Shown here piece by piece: positions 38,650 through 47,737 of a DNA stretch of 51,387 bases (position 1 is the stretch's first letter; every line of letters starts with the position of its first letter). This DNA comes from Bacteroidales bacterium. GTDB lineage: Bacteria > Bacteroidota > Bacteroidia > Bacteroidales > UBA1402. Location: positions 1-51,387 of the forward strand of contig JAAYBL010000019.1 in the NCBI GenBank assembly GCA_012718945.1, given 5' to 3'. The notes under the pieces are model-generated. The model was given only the letters and a program-made list of their open reading frames with translations, did no database searches and was not told the DNA's origin. A program made the translations under genes and the position numbers.

Positions 38650-40202
38650 ACAGGTTTCTTTTTAGGCTCCAGTGTGATGAGGGGTATAAGCATTTCTTCC
38701 AATGAAATGCCGCCGTGCTGGAACGTGTCTTTGTAATACGAGGCGTAGTAATTGTAGTTGTTTGGGTAGGCGAAATAATCACTGTTTGATGTGAAAATGT
38801 ACGCCGAACTGACGTTAGGCGCGGGCAGGCCGTAGCGTTCTGGATTTTTAATTTCGAATACTTCCTTGGGGTTGTAATTCAGGTTCTTGCCTATTTTGTA
38901 TCGCAGGTTGGTGTTGGTGCTTCGGTCGCCAACCACCTTAATGGGGTTGTCTACTCGTATGGTGCCATGATCGGTGGTCAGGACAATCTTGACGGATTGG
39001 TCGGCCAGGAAATCCAGTAATTCGGCGATGGCCGAATGTTTGTACCAGGATTCGGTCAGCGATCGGTAGGCTGCTTCCGTATTGGCAAGTTCCCTGATCA
39101 TCTTGGATTCGGTGCGTGCATGGGAGAGCATGTCGATGAAGTTGAAAACGACCACGTTGAGTGGGGTGTTTAGCAAACTTTTGACCTTACCCATGAAGCG
39201 TTCGCCGGCCTGGTTGTTGTTGATTTTGTTGTAGCTGAAGGCATGGCGTTTGCGGTAGCGATCCAATTGTGTCTGAATAAGAGGTGATTCATTCAGATTT
39301 TTGCCTTCTTCTTCGTCTTCGTCCACCCACAACTCGGGGAAAAGGGTCTGTATCTGCAAGGGCATCAGACCGGAGAAGATGGCGTTACGAGCATACTGCG
39401 TTGCTGTGGGCAGGATGCTGATGTACATGTCTTCGTTGATGCTGAATCGATCGCCCAACAGCCGTTTGATGACCTGCCATTGATCAAATCGGAAGTTGTC
39501 AATCACGATGAAGAAGACCGTTTCATTGGCGTCCAATAAAGGAAATACCGTGTTTTTGAAGACGTCCGGGCTCATGAAGGGTCTGTTTTCCGGTTTCTCC
39601 ATCCAGCTCAGGTAGTTTTTGCGAATGTAACGCCCAAACAGGTTGTTGGCCTCCGTTTTTTGCTGTTTGAGCATCTCATCCATGCCTGTCTTGGCTTCCT
39701 CCAGTTCCAGTTCCCAGTACACCAGTTTGCCGTAAACGGCTTTCCAATCGTCCATGTCGGCCGCCTCATTGATTTGTTGGCTGATTTTCATGAACTGTTG
39801 CTGGAAAGTGCTGGTTGTGGTATCATGGATAATTTCGTCCTTGTGGATGTTTTTCTTGAGGGTCAACAACATTTGCATGGGGTTGACCGGTTTGATGAGG
39901 TAATCGGCTATTTTGCTGCCGATGGCCTGGTTCATGATGTCTTCTTCCTCACTCTTGGTGATCATGACGACGGGCAACGATGGAAACAGCGCTTTGATTT
40001 GGTTGAGGGTTTCAATTCCACTCAAACCGGGCATGTTTTCATCGAGAAAAACAAGGTCGAAGGTCGTATCCTTACACAAGTCGATGGCGTCCTGTCCGTT
40101 GGTGGTGGTCAGTACTTCATAGCCCTTCGCCTCCAGAAAAAGAATGTGAGGTTTCAAGAGGTCAATCTCGTCATCGGCCCAAAGCAAGCGGTCATTAGCC
40201 AT
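38646..40202 (-). CDS. porX: PorX-type response regulator with PglZ/alkaline phosphatase-superfamily domain
   Basis: ADDEIDLLKPHILFLEAKGYEV and FDLVFLDENMPGLSG receiver; FFIVIDNFRFDQW and LTTDHGTIRVDNP PglZ motifs. Confidence 0.92.
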   Translation of the reverse strand: MANDRLLWADDEIDLLKPHILFLEAKGYEVLTTTNGQDAIDLCKDTTFDLVFLDENMPGLSGIETLNQIKALFPSLPVVMITKSEEEDIMNQAIGSKIADYLIKPVNPMQMLLTLKKNIHKDEIIHDTTTSTFQQQFMKISQQINEAADMDDWKAVYGKLVYWELELEEAKTGMDEMLKQQKTEANNLFGRYIRKNYLSWMEKPENRPFMSPDVFKNTVFPLLDANETVFFIVIDNFRFDQWQVIKRLLGDRFSINEDMYISILPTATQYARNAIFSGLMPLQIQTLFPELWVDEDEEEGKNLNESPLIQTQLDRYRKRHAFSYNKINNNQAGERFMGKVKSLLNTPLNVVVFNFIDMLSHARTESKMIRELANTEAAYRSLTESWYKHSAIAELLDFLADQSVKIVLTTDHGTIRVDNPIKVVGDRSTNTNLRYKIGKNLNYNPKEVFEIKNPERYGLPAPNVSSAYIFTSNSDYFAYPNNYNYYASYYKDTFQHGGISLEEMLIPLITLEPKKKPV

Positions 40203-40213
40203 AGGGTAGTTAT

Positions 40214-43051
40214 TTAGGGTGTAGGGGCATTGGAGTCCTGATAGTGTTCCTGGTAGAATGGTTCATAGAGGGCGGGATCCAGGCCTTGTTCCAATATACT
40301 CATATTTGTTTCAGAAACAATGATAAATCGAATGCCGGGGTATTTTTCGGTCGGGGCCTGGTTTTGGAAATTGATCCATGCCCTGTAACGAAGCACATCG
40401 GCCGCGTTTTCAAAACCCCGTATCAAAAGTACATCCTGTTGACCGATTTTTTCGAGACTGAGTTCATAATCCTTGATTAAAAAGGTGGTAAAGTTATACA
40501 GCGCTACGTCAAACTGTAGTCTGTTGCCATTGACGGAATCGGCCGGATAAGCGATCATCAGCACATGCGAGGTCTCAGGCGTGTACGTGAGTTTCATCAG
40601 CAACGAATCCAGACTGTTGGCCTCGTTTTGGTTCAAAAGACTATCCAGTTGGAAGAGGCTTATGTAACCGCTGGAAGGAATGGGGCGTTTTCCACTGTCC
40701 CAAAGTGCCAACATGGCATTTGCGACGGGTGTCACTTCGCTTTGAGGGTAGTCACGCACCAGCACGGTGAGTGTGTCGTGGAAGGCTTGTGCCGCCCCCA
40801 TACGCCCGTGCTGCAGGGCCTCAAGAAAGAGGAATCTGGGCATGTGGGTGTTGAGGGGGTAACGCTCCATGCTCGATTGAGTGAGGGCGAGAAGGCTGTC
40901 GGCTTCATGGTTGGCAAACCGGTAATAGGCTGTTTCGTACAAGGAATCCTGCACCTGGTACATCTCAATTTGGTGTTCAATAAACAGGGAGTCGGCTAGC
41001 CAACGGGCGGGTTTGCTATACGGGAATTTTTCCAACAGTTTGTTTCTGACCAGGTTGGCGGCATCGTTACGCCTGGCTTGTTTGTGCGCCAAGTAGCTGA
41101 TGTACCAAGCATCCTCCAGGTGCTCACTTTCCGGATAGCGTGCTTCCAGCGTATCGAATGCCTGTAGGGCCAGTCGATCGTTTACCATCAGTTCCCTGTA
41201 CACCTTGCCCGCTTTATAGAAGGCTTCGGCCATTTGTTTGTGGCTGTTTTCCTTCTGTTCGGCCGTGAAGGGAATGCGGCTCAGGTAGTGGTTGGGATGG
41301 AGGGGATCGTCTGCGCCTTCGGAATAGTCGTTGACTTTTCCTTTTGCCGACAGACTGTCTGTCGGCAGTTGATCGTTGAGAGTAGTGGCTGCATTTGTTT
41401 GGAGGCTGTCCAAATCGGGGGTGGCTTCCTGGGAGATTGATTGCCCGTTGGAAGCAGCCATGTTCTCAAAGGGGTCTGATTTTCTTGTCCGTCGCCAATC
41501 ATCGCCCAAACTGCGTTTACCCCATTTGCGCTTAAAGTCTGACAACCCCTTGCTGACCATTGAGGGATTATAAAAATACCAGTTTTTGTCGGTTGGATCC
41601 ACTGTTTCCGTTGACGTTTGTTTGTCATCGGAACGGGACTCGTTCATGGCTTCGTTGTTGTCAAGCGCTTCCTGTGTGTTTTGCCTGCGACGTTCTTCTT
41701 TGGCTTTCTTTTGAGCGTCCTTGACCAGGGAGTCAATGTGATGGTTCAGGGCATCTTCCGGCCATGACGACAAGGTTAACAAACTGTCAGTCTCATGGAT
41801 GATGGTTAACGGCGGTTCCAACTCCTTGAGTACCATTGCTCTGAATGATGCTTCCGGGTACCGTTCGTCTTCTTTTTTAAGTTGGGGGAGTGCTTCAGCA
41901 TAGAGGGGCGCGGCATGCCGAAACGATTCCATCTTGTAATAGAGGTCACCCAGTACCAATTGGGTTTTCAGTTTGTTGGGACCTTGTTTGGTCGCCTTGT
42001 CTAGTGACAGGTGAAAATGTTCCAATGCCTTGGTCGTGTCGGTGGCTACCAGGTACAGGTTGCCCATGGCATAATAAATCTGATCCTGGTAATCCTTGTT
42101 TTTGCGACTACGACTCAGGCGTTTGAGTTTTTTAAGGGGCTTCGTCGGGTTGTTGCCTGGATAGACTTCGGTTTGGCGAATACGGGCACTGATGTCCATG
42201 TCGTAGGGTGGATTCATGCCCGGTATGGCGGAGAACATTTTATAGGCTTTGTCCGTTTGACCTGTCTCTTGATAGAGTTGCCCCAGCAGGAAAGACCAGC
42301 GTTGCTTTTCCCGCCGATTGGAGGCCTGACGGATGGCGAGTGTCAGATAGGGAATGGCTTCATTCGTTTTTTTTCCAGCAAGCAGGTAATCTGCATAAGC
42401 CGCTGCAAAAGTGCCGTTAAGGGTTGGCGTCAATGAGGGGGTATTGAGGTCTTGAAAGATGATTTCGGCGTCGTACAGCCAGCCTAGTTCTTTGTATGAC
42501 CTGGCTAACAAGATGGAGGCTTTATCTTGAACAGTCTTATCGTCTGCAAAATGCCGCTTGATGTAGGAGCAGGTGGCTGCCGATGAATTGAAATCAGCCA
42601 TGTGAAACTGCGCATTGGCCATCAAGAGAAAAACATCGTCCATGAAGGGATTGAATTCTTCTTTGGCGTAAAACTGTTTGTAGGAGGCTTTACTGGTACT
42701 GGTGGGTTTCTTTTTGGGTTTTACCCGGATGGATCGTTGCTTGATGGCTTTCTCTGTCTTTTCGATGGCCTTTTTCATACTGCTTGATGTACCTTTGGCC
42801 AGGGCATGGTTGCTGACAGGATACATGGGCAATCGTTGCGTGTAATCGTCTTGTTGTCCGTTCTTTAACTGGTCAACACCTTGCTTGTACGCTTCGTTTC
42901 CGTTGAAATGTACGTTGTAACGGGTGTTCAATTCCTGGTAATGACGTGACAGCCACGTGTTCTGTTGGGTAGAACACGCGGTCAGAAACAACAATAATGG
43001 CAAAAGCCAACCTTTCAACCAGTTTCTCACCAGGGGTAGGAGATTATTCAA
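40214..43051 (-). CDS. SprE/PorW-type type IX secretion-associated TPR lipoprotein
   Basis: LFLTACSTQQNTWLSRHYQELNTRYNVHFNGNEAYKQGV start, many TPR-like repeats, conserved C-terminal HVLMIAYPADSVNGNRLQFDVALYN domain. Confidence 0.85.
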   Translation of the reverse strand: MNNLLPLVRNWLKGWLLPLLLFLTACSTQQNTWLSRHYQELNTRYNVHFNGNEAYKQGVDQLKNGQQDDYTQRLPMYPVSNHALAKGTSSSMKKAIEKTEKAIKQRSIRVKPKKKPTSTSKASYKQFYAKEEFNPFMDDVFLLMANAQFHMADFNSSAATCSYIKRHFADDKTVQDKASILLARSYKELGWLYDAEIIFQDLNTPSLTPTLNGTFAAAYADYLLAGKKTNEAIPYLTLAIRQASNRREKQRWSFLLGQLYQETGQTDKAYKMFSAIPGMNPPYDMDISARIRQTEVYPGNNPTKPLKKLKRLSRSRKNKDYQDQIYYAMGNLYLVATDTTKALEHFHLSLDKATKQGPNKLKTQLVLGDLYYKMESFRHAAPLYAEALPQLKKEDERYPEASFRAMVLKELEPPLTIIHETDSLLTLSSWPEDALNHHIDSLVKDAQKKAKEERRRQNTQEALDNNEAMNESRSDDKQTSTETVDPTDKNWYFYNPSMVSKGLSDFKRKWGKRSLGDDWRRTRKSDPFENMAASNGQSISQEATPDLDSLQTNAATTLNDQLPTDSLSAKGKVNDYSEGADDPLHPNHYLSRIPFTAEQKENSHKQMAEAFYKAGKVYRELMVNDRLALQAFDTLEARYPESEHLEDAWYISYLAHKQARRNDAANLVRNKLLEKFPYSKPARWLADSLFIEHQIEMYQVQDSLYETAYYRFANHEADSLLALTQSSMERYPLNTHMPRFLFLEALQHGRMGAAQAFHDTLTVLVRDYPQSEVTPVANAMLALWDSGKRPIPSSGYISLFQLDSLLNQNEANSLDSLLMKLTYTPETSHVLMIAYPADSVNGNRLQFDVALYNFTTFLIKDYELSLEKIGQQDVLLIRGFENAADVLRYRAWINFQNQAPTEKYPGIRFIIVSETNMSILEQGLDPALYEPFYQEHYQDSNAPTP
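41345..41367. repeat. Near-perfect palindrome (11-bp arms, 1-nt spacer) inside sprE-like gene
   Basis: TGCCGACAGAC-T-GTCTGTCGGCA. Confidence 0.8.
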
Positions 43052-43113
43052 CGAGTATTAAACTGAAAAACCCGTTATTTATTGTGTGACAAGCGTTGTA
43101 AAGCCCTGGACAT

Positions 43114-44337
43114 TTACAGGTGCTCCACGCTGAAACCAACGGCGGCAAGGGCGTTCCAGAATGTTGGGTATGATTTGCTGACCACCTCCGGATGTTCAAT
43201 TTGCAGGCCTTTTTGCCTAAACGCGAAGGGGGCAAATGAAAGAGCCATGCGGTGGTCTTCGTAAGTACTGATGACAGGATTTTCTGTCGGAACGCATCGT
43301 TTCCCTGTCCAACTCAAGCCGTTGGCCGGGAATTCTTCAAAAACGAATCCCAGTTTGGCCGCTTCTGTTTGTAGGGCGGCAATGCGATCGGTTTCCTTGA
43401 TCTTCAAACTAGCCAGGCCGGTGAGGCAGAACGGGCGCTCCAAGGCAGCACAGGTTACCGCCAGGGTTTGAGCAAGGTCAGGTTGGTCGGTGAGGTCGGC
43501 CTCAAAACGGGTCGTTTCCACCGAGGTTTTGGTCAGGCGCACGCCCCCTTCTTCCCAGGTGGTCTTTACTCCCAACGATTGGAAGAAGTCTGCGATCGCG
43601 GCGTCTCCTTGTAAGCTGTTCGCTTCCAGGCCTTTTAGAAATAGTTCGCCGCTGGGAGCCAGGCTGAGCAATTCGTACCAATAGGAGGCGGCTGACCAGT
43701 CGGATTCGACCGTGTAGTCAATGGCCTGGTATGAGGCTTTCGGTATATTGATGCCCTTTTCCTGCCAATCAGCCATGACGCCAAAGGCGGCCATCATCTG
43801 AAGGGTCATCCTGGCGTATGGTTGGGAAATAAGATCTCCTTTTATGTTGAGCGTCAGTCCTTTGTCCATACAGGGGCCAGCCATCATCAGCGCGGATAGG
43901 TATTGGCTGCTGATGCCTCCCTCTATCTCGATACAGCCTCCCTGTACAGGCCCCCCTGTGATAGTGAGGGGTGGGTAACCGGGCTTCTCTCCATACTCGA
44001 CGGTGGCGCCCAGTTTTCTTAAGGCTTCCACCAATACGGCGATGGGGCGATTTTTCATACGTTCCGTACCGGTAAGAGTCCAACGGCCGGGCTGTAAGCA
44101 GAGGTAGGCGGTGAGAAAACGCATGGCTGTGCCGGCTGCTCCGATGTTCAGGTCGTATTGGCCTGAACGGAGTGCCTCTATCATCACACTGGTGTCATCG
44201 CAATCAGACAGGTTGGAGAGTTTGCCCTTGCCTTGGGAAAGTGCGTTAAGGATAAGCGCCCTGTTGCTGAGGCTTTTCGAGGCTGGCAGGTGGATCTGTC
44301 CGTGTAAGGTGGATGGAGCGATGAGGCGGTACGTCAT
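43114..44337 (-). CDS. aroA: 3-phosphoshikimate 1-carboxyvinyltransferase
   Basis: LPASKSLSNRALILNAL; NIGAAGTAMRFLTAYLC; LKIKETDRIAALQTE; STYEDHRMALSFAPFA. Confidence 0.95.
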   Translation of the reverse strand: MTYRLIAPSTLHGQIHLPASKSLSNRALILNALSQGKGKLSNLSDCDDTSVMIEALRSGQYDLNIGAAGTAMRFLTAYLCLQPGRWTLTGTERMKNRPIAVLVEALRKLGATVEYGEKPGYPPLTITGGPVQGGCIEIEGGISSQYLSALMMAGPCMDKGLTLNIKGDLISQPYARMTLQMMAAFGVMADWQEKGINIPKASYQAIDYTVESDWSAASYWYELLSLAPSGELFLKGLEANSLQGDAAIADFFQSLGVKTTWEEGGVRLTKTSVETTRFEADLTDQPDLAQTLAVTCAALERPFCLTGLASLKIKETDRIAALQTEAAKLGFVFEEFPANGLSWTGKRCVPTENPVISTYEDHRMALSFAPFAFRQKGLQIEHPEVVSKSYPTFWNALAAVGFSVEHL

Positions 44338-44357
44338 GTGAAGGCCATATTTTATGG

Positions 44358-44365
44358 CAAATGTA
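44358..44365 (-). promoter_or_regulatory. Candidate -7 box for aroA
   Basis: TACATTTG on the minus strand. Confidence 0.45.
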
Positions 44366-44374
44366 CAAAAAATG

Positions 44375-45538
44375 TCAGTAGCTCCATTTCAAGCGGGCAA
44401 AACCGGCCCAGGTATTGCCCAGAAAACCGTATTCAGAGCCTGGTTCTCCAAGCAGGCATTGAGCCGTGAGCAGTAGCTCAAGGTTGTCGTGTAAGGAAAT
44501 TGAGAGGTTGGGACTTACGTAGGCGGATCCATCTTCCGGATTGAAAAGGCAGGCACCGCTAATGTTGAGTATGGGATTGAGGGGGTATGATGCCTGTGCG
44601 AACAATTCGTGCTTCCCCATTGACAAACGCTTGGCGCTCAGTTGGTAGGTTGGATTGAGCATGGACAGACCGCCCATGCCGCTTCCGCCAAGGCTGTTGA
44701 AAAGATAGGCGGTGTGCAGGAAGAGGTTGTTTTCCAGGTTTTTGTCTGCCGATAGCGTGGCAGAGACGGCAGTCGAAGAGGTCTGGTTAATAGCCATAAA
44801 CACAGTGCCTTCTCCTCTGATCGATACGCTCCCCAGTGCACCCGAAAAACCCCCACCAACGACGGCATCATCGGCCATTTTTCCCGCTATAAGCTGCATG
44901 TCCCAATTGTGCCAGTTGAAGGCATACCGGCCGGCCAGGGTCAACGACCGATTGCTGTCTGTTTGGGCTACGAGATCCAGGCTTGAACTGCCCGTTGTGT
45001 ACCAAGTGAAGAGGAGGGCATCGCTGCCTGGCCTTTCCTCATAGTCGAAATCGGTGAATGAGAAGGCATTGAACAGGTCGTTGGGATTCCAGACCAGGCT
45101 GACACCCCAATTGATGCGCTGCCGGCCCAGTTTCATCTGAAACGCCCCCCAGGTGTAATCCACATACAAACGGTCGAAGGTGGTGTTTAGAAACCAGCCG
45201 GCCTTGGTTGCCAGGTTCCAGCTGAGGTCCATCCATCCATTGTCGCGTTCAAACATGGCCGGATACTGGCTCACGTCTTTGAGCAGAGGACCGCTCATCA
45301 ACCGGTTTCTCATGCCTGCAACAAAGTGGAGGGCTTTGTTGGGCTGCCAATCCAGGTTGAGACGGTGATGCACCAGGTTGTAGGTGGTCAAATCGAGGTT
45401 ACGACCATTCAGATTGACTGGTGTTTCCAGGTAATAGAGGCCCTGCATGTCTTTCAGGTAACCCGAAAGGTTCAGGGATTGAGCGCTGACACTCAAACTG
45501 CTCAGCCCAAGAAAGACAATGACAGCGGTACGTCGCAT
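44375..45538 (-). CDS. Outer membrane beta-barrel protein of unknown function (DUF1302-like layout)
   Basis: Signal peptide MRRTAVIVFLGLSSLSVSAQ; alternating strands; LGRQRINWGVSLVWNPNDLFNAF; C-terminal aromatic ...FARLKWSY. Confidence 0.65.
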   Translation of the reverse strand: MRRTAVIVFLGLSSLSVSAQSLNLSGYLKDMQGLYYLETPVNLNGRNLDLTTYNLVHHRLNLDWQPNKALHFVAGMRNRLMSGPLLKDVSQYPAMFERDNGWMDLSWNLATKAGWFLNTTFDRLYVDYTWGAFQMKLGRQRINWGVSLVWNPNDLFNAFSFTDFDYEERPGSDALLFTWYTTGSSSLDLVAQTDSNRSLTLAGRYAFNWHNWDMQLIAGKMADDAVVGGGFSGALGSVSIRGEGTVFMAINQTSSTAVSATLSADKNLENNLFLHTAYLFNSLGGSGMGGLSMLNPTYQLSAKRLSMGKHELFAQASYPLNPILNISGACLFNPEDGSAYVSPNLSISLHDNLELLLTAQCLLGEPGSEYGFLGNTWAGFARLKWSY

Positions 45539-45586
45539 GGTTGGAAGGCTTACAGGTGATAAGGCAAATGGCCTCAGCAAATGGCG

Positions 45587-46270
45587 CTATTTCCGGTAGT
45601 CGTCCACAATTTTTCCATCCTCCAGCACAATGATCCGGTGGGCCTTGTTCATGACGCGTTGGTCGTGGGTGGAAAAGAGGAACGTGATCTGTTCCCGTTG
45701 GTTCAGCGTTTCCATCATTTCCAACAATTTCTCGGTAGATTTGGAATCAAGGTTGGCTGTAGGCTCGTCGGCGATGATGAACTTGGGTTTGGAAGCCATG
45801 GCTCTGGCTACGGCCACTCGTTGCTGCTGACCTCCGGAAAGTTCATTGGGACGGCTGTTCATCCGGTCGCCCAAACCGACTTCATTAAGGATATCCTTGG
45901 TTCTTCGTTCAATGGCTGGTTTGGGTGCCCGTTGCAACTCCATGATGAAGGCCACATTTTCGTAGGCCGTGAGGACGGGTATCAGGTTGTACGATTGAAA
46001 AACAAAGCCGATGTTGTGCAATCTGAATTCGATCAGTTGCTTAGGACTCATAGCCGTAATGTCAACATTTTCCACGATAATCTGGCCTTGATTGGGGGTG
46101 TCGAGGCCCCCGATCAGGTTGAGCAGAGTGGTTTTACCCGAACCAGAAGGCCCCACTATGGCCGTGAATTCCCCGTCTTCAATGGTGAGGTTGACGTGGT
46201 CGATAGCCGTGACTTGCATGGCATTGCTATCGTAGATTTTAACAAGGTCGTTGATGACGATGACGTTCAT
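45587..46270 (-). CDS. ABC transporter ATP-binding protein (LolD/MacB type)
   Basis: VGPSGSGKTTLLNLIGGLD; LSGGQQQRVAVARAM; IIADEPTANLD. Start at MNVIVIND. Confidence 0.95.
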   Translation of the reverse strand: MNVIVINDLVKIYDSNAMQVTAIDHVNLTIEDGEFTAIVGPSGSGKTTLLNLIGGLDTPNQGQIIVENVDITAMSPKQLIEFRLHNIGFVFQSYNLIPVLTAYENVAFIMELQRAPKPAIERRTKDILNEVGLGDRMNSRPNELSGGQQQRVAVARAMASKPKFIIADEPTANLDSKSTEKLLEMMETLNQREQITFLFSTHDQRVMNKAHRIIVLEDGKIVDDYRK

Positions 46271-46290
46271 GGCTGTTGGTATTGAAACGG

Positions 46291-47721
46291 TTAATTGTCT
46301 GTTTTGAGGGCCTCTACCGGGATGAGCGCCAAGGCTCTTCTGGCAGGGATGATGGAAGCTAGCAATCCTGTCAGAACGACCAACAGGGTCACTCCCAGGA
46401 AGAAGTCGGGGGTAATGGATGGGTAAATCACGGCCGACCAACCCATGGCCTCAAAGCCCTCGCCAATAACGGAAAAATCCAGTCCGGTTTGCCCGGTGAT
46501 GGTTATGATGACCCAGCCTACGCCCATGCCGAAAATCGATCCGGTCAGGGTCAGGAAGATGCTCTCCAGCATAATCATGGTGAAAATACGTTTTCTGCTC
46601 ATGCCGATGGCCATCAACATGCCCAACTCTTTGGTGCGTTCGAGCACGGCCATCAACATGGTGTTGAGGATGCCGAACGCCAGAGCGAAGAGGATGAAGC
46701 CCATCAGGATGTAATAGAAAAAGTCCATGTATTCGGAAAGGATGCCTGCTTCCGGGGATATCTCCAGCCAGTTTTGCACACTCACCGTTGGAAAGTGACT
46801 CCTGATGGCGTCCTGTAGGGGTTTCATGGCTTCTTCATCGTTCAGGATGAGGCCGATTTCGTGGCAATCATTGATTGTCAATCCGGTGAGTTGGGCCAGG
46901 TCGCTTTTAAGCACATACGCCGTGGTTAGGTCGAAGACAGCATTGGTGGTTTTGTAAATACCGCCCACCTTGAACGATTGACTAACCAAATTGCCGTCCA
47001 TCGCATTGAGGGTACAGATAATCTTGGAGCGTAACCTGTATTGGATGGCTTCAGAGGTGAGTGCTGAACCATATTTCCTGATTTCTTCAGCGGTAAGGCG
47101 CTCAGAAAGAATACGTTGGTAACGCTTTTCGGTGTGGTAACGGACGTTGTCCAGGTCGGTCAATTTGTCGGTCACAGACGTGGGCACCCCGTTCTGGTTG
47201 AGTTGAACGCGTTTTTCTTCGGTGAGTACGTAGGTTTTTATCTTGAGTAATTCAGCTGTTCTGTCGCTGATCAGGATGGATCCGGGTGTCTTCGAATCCA
47301 GGTAGCCTCCGGTGTTGGGGATCAAGTGAGTATGTAAGTCAGACACGGCCATTTCTTCGATTGGGTCTACCCCTTGAAGGGTCATACCGGTGGTGCCTCT
47401 GGAGGTGGCGGCCATGACCATGCACTTCAACCGTTCACTGCTGGCCTTGACGGCGGGTTGTTGATCCAGGAAGGCACTCAAATCGGTGACGTGGGGCACA
47501 AGCAAGTTGAGCTCTTCGTTTTTGAGGAAGTCGGGGTGGTGAATTTTAATATGTCCGGTTTCCGTATAAACCAAACTATGCGTACGCTGTTTGACCCAAC
47601 CTACCATCAACCCTGAGGTGAAGACCCCTGCCGCCGTACCCAACAGAACGGCGATGATGACAATGAGGCTACGTTTTCGGTTGCGCCAAACGTTTTTCCA
47701 GGCGATGGAGACAATCAGCAT
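46291..47721 (-). CDS. ABC transporter permease (FtsX/MacB/LolC type)
   Basis: AWKNVWRNRKRSLIVIIAVLLGT; LNTMLMAVLERTKELGMLMAIGMSRKRIFTMIMLES; VGVT...IPARRALALIPVEALK. Confidence 0.93.
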   Translation of the reverse strand: MLIVSIAWKNVWRNRKRSLIVIIAVLLGTAAGVFTSGLMVGWVKQRTHSLVYTETGHIKIHHPDFLKNEELNLLVPHVTDLSAFLDQQPAVKASSERLKCMVMAATSRGTTGMTLQGVDPIEEMAVSDLHTHLIPNTGGYLDSKTPGSILISDRTAELLKIKTYVLTEEKRVQLNQNGVPTSVTDKLTDLDNVRYHTEKRYQRILSERLTAEEIRKYGSALTSEAIQYRLRSKIICTLNAMDGNLVSQSFKVGGIYKTTNAVFDLTTAYVLKSDLAQLTGLTINDCHEIGLILNDEEAMKPLQDAIRSHFPTVSVQNWLEISPEAGILSEYMDFFYYILMGFILFALAFGILNTMLMAVLERTKELGMLMAIGMSRKRIFTMIMLESIFLTLTGSIFGMGVGWVIITITGQTGLDFSVIGEGFEAMGWSAVIYPSITPDFFLGVTLLVVLTGLLASIIPARRALALIPVEALKTDN

Positions 47722-47737
47722 AGTGGCAGTGTTAACG

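Noticed and set aside
45581-46285. 234-aa plus-strand ORF opposite the ABC ATPase
   Set aside because: The ATPase frame has Walker A, signature and Walker B motifs; the antisense ORF has none.
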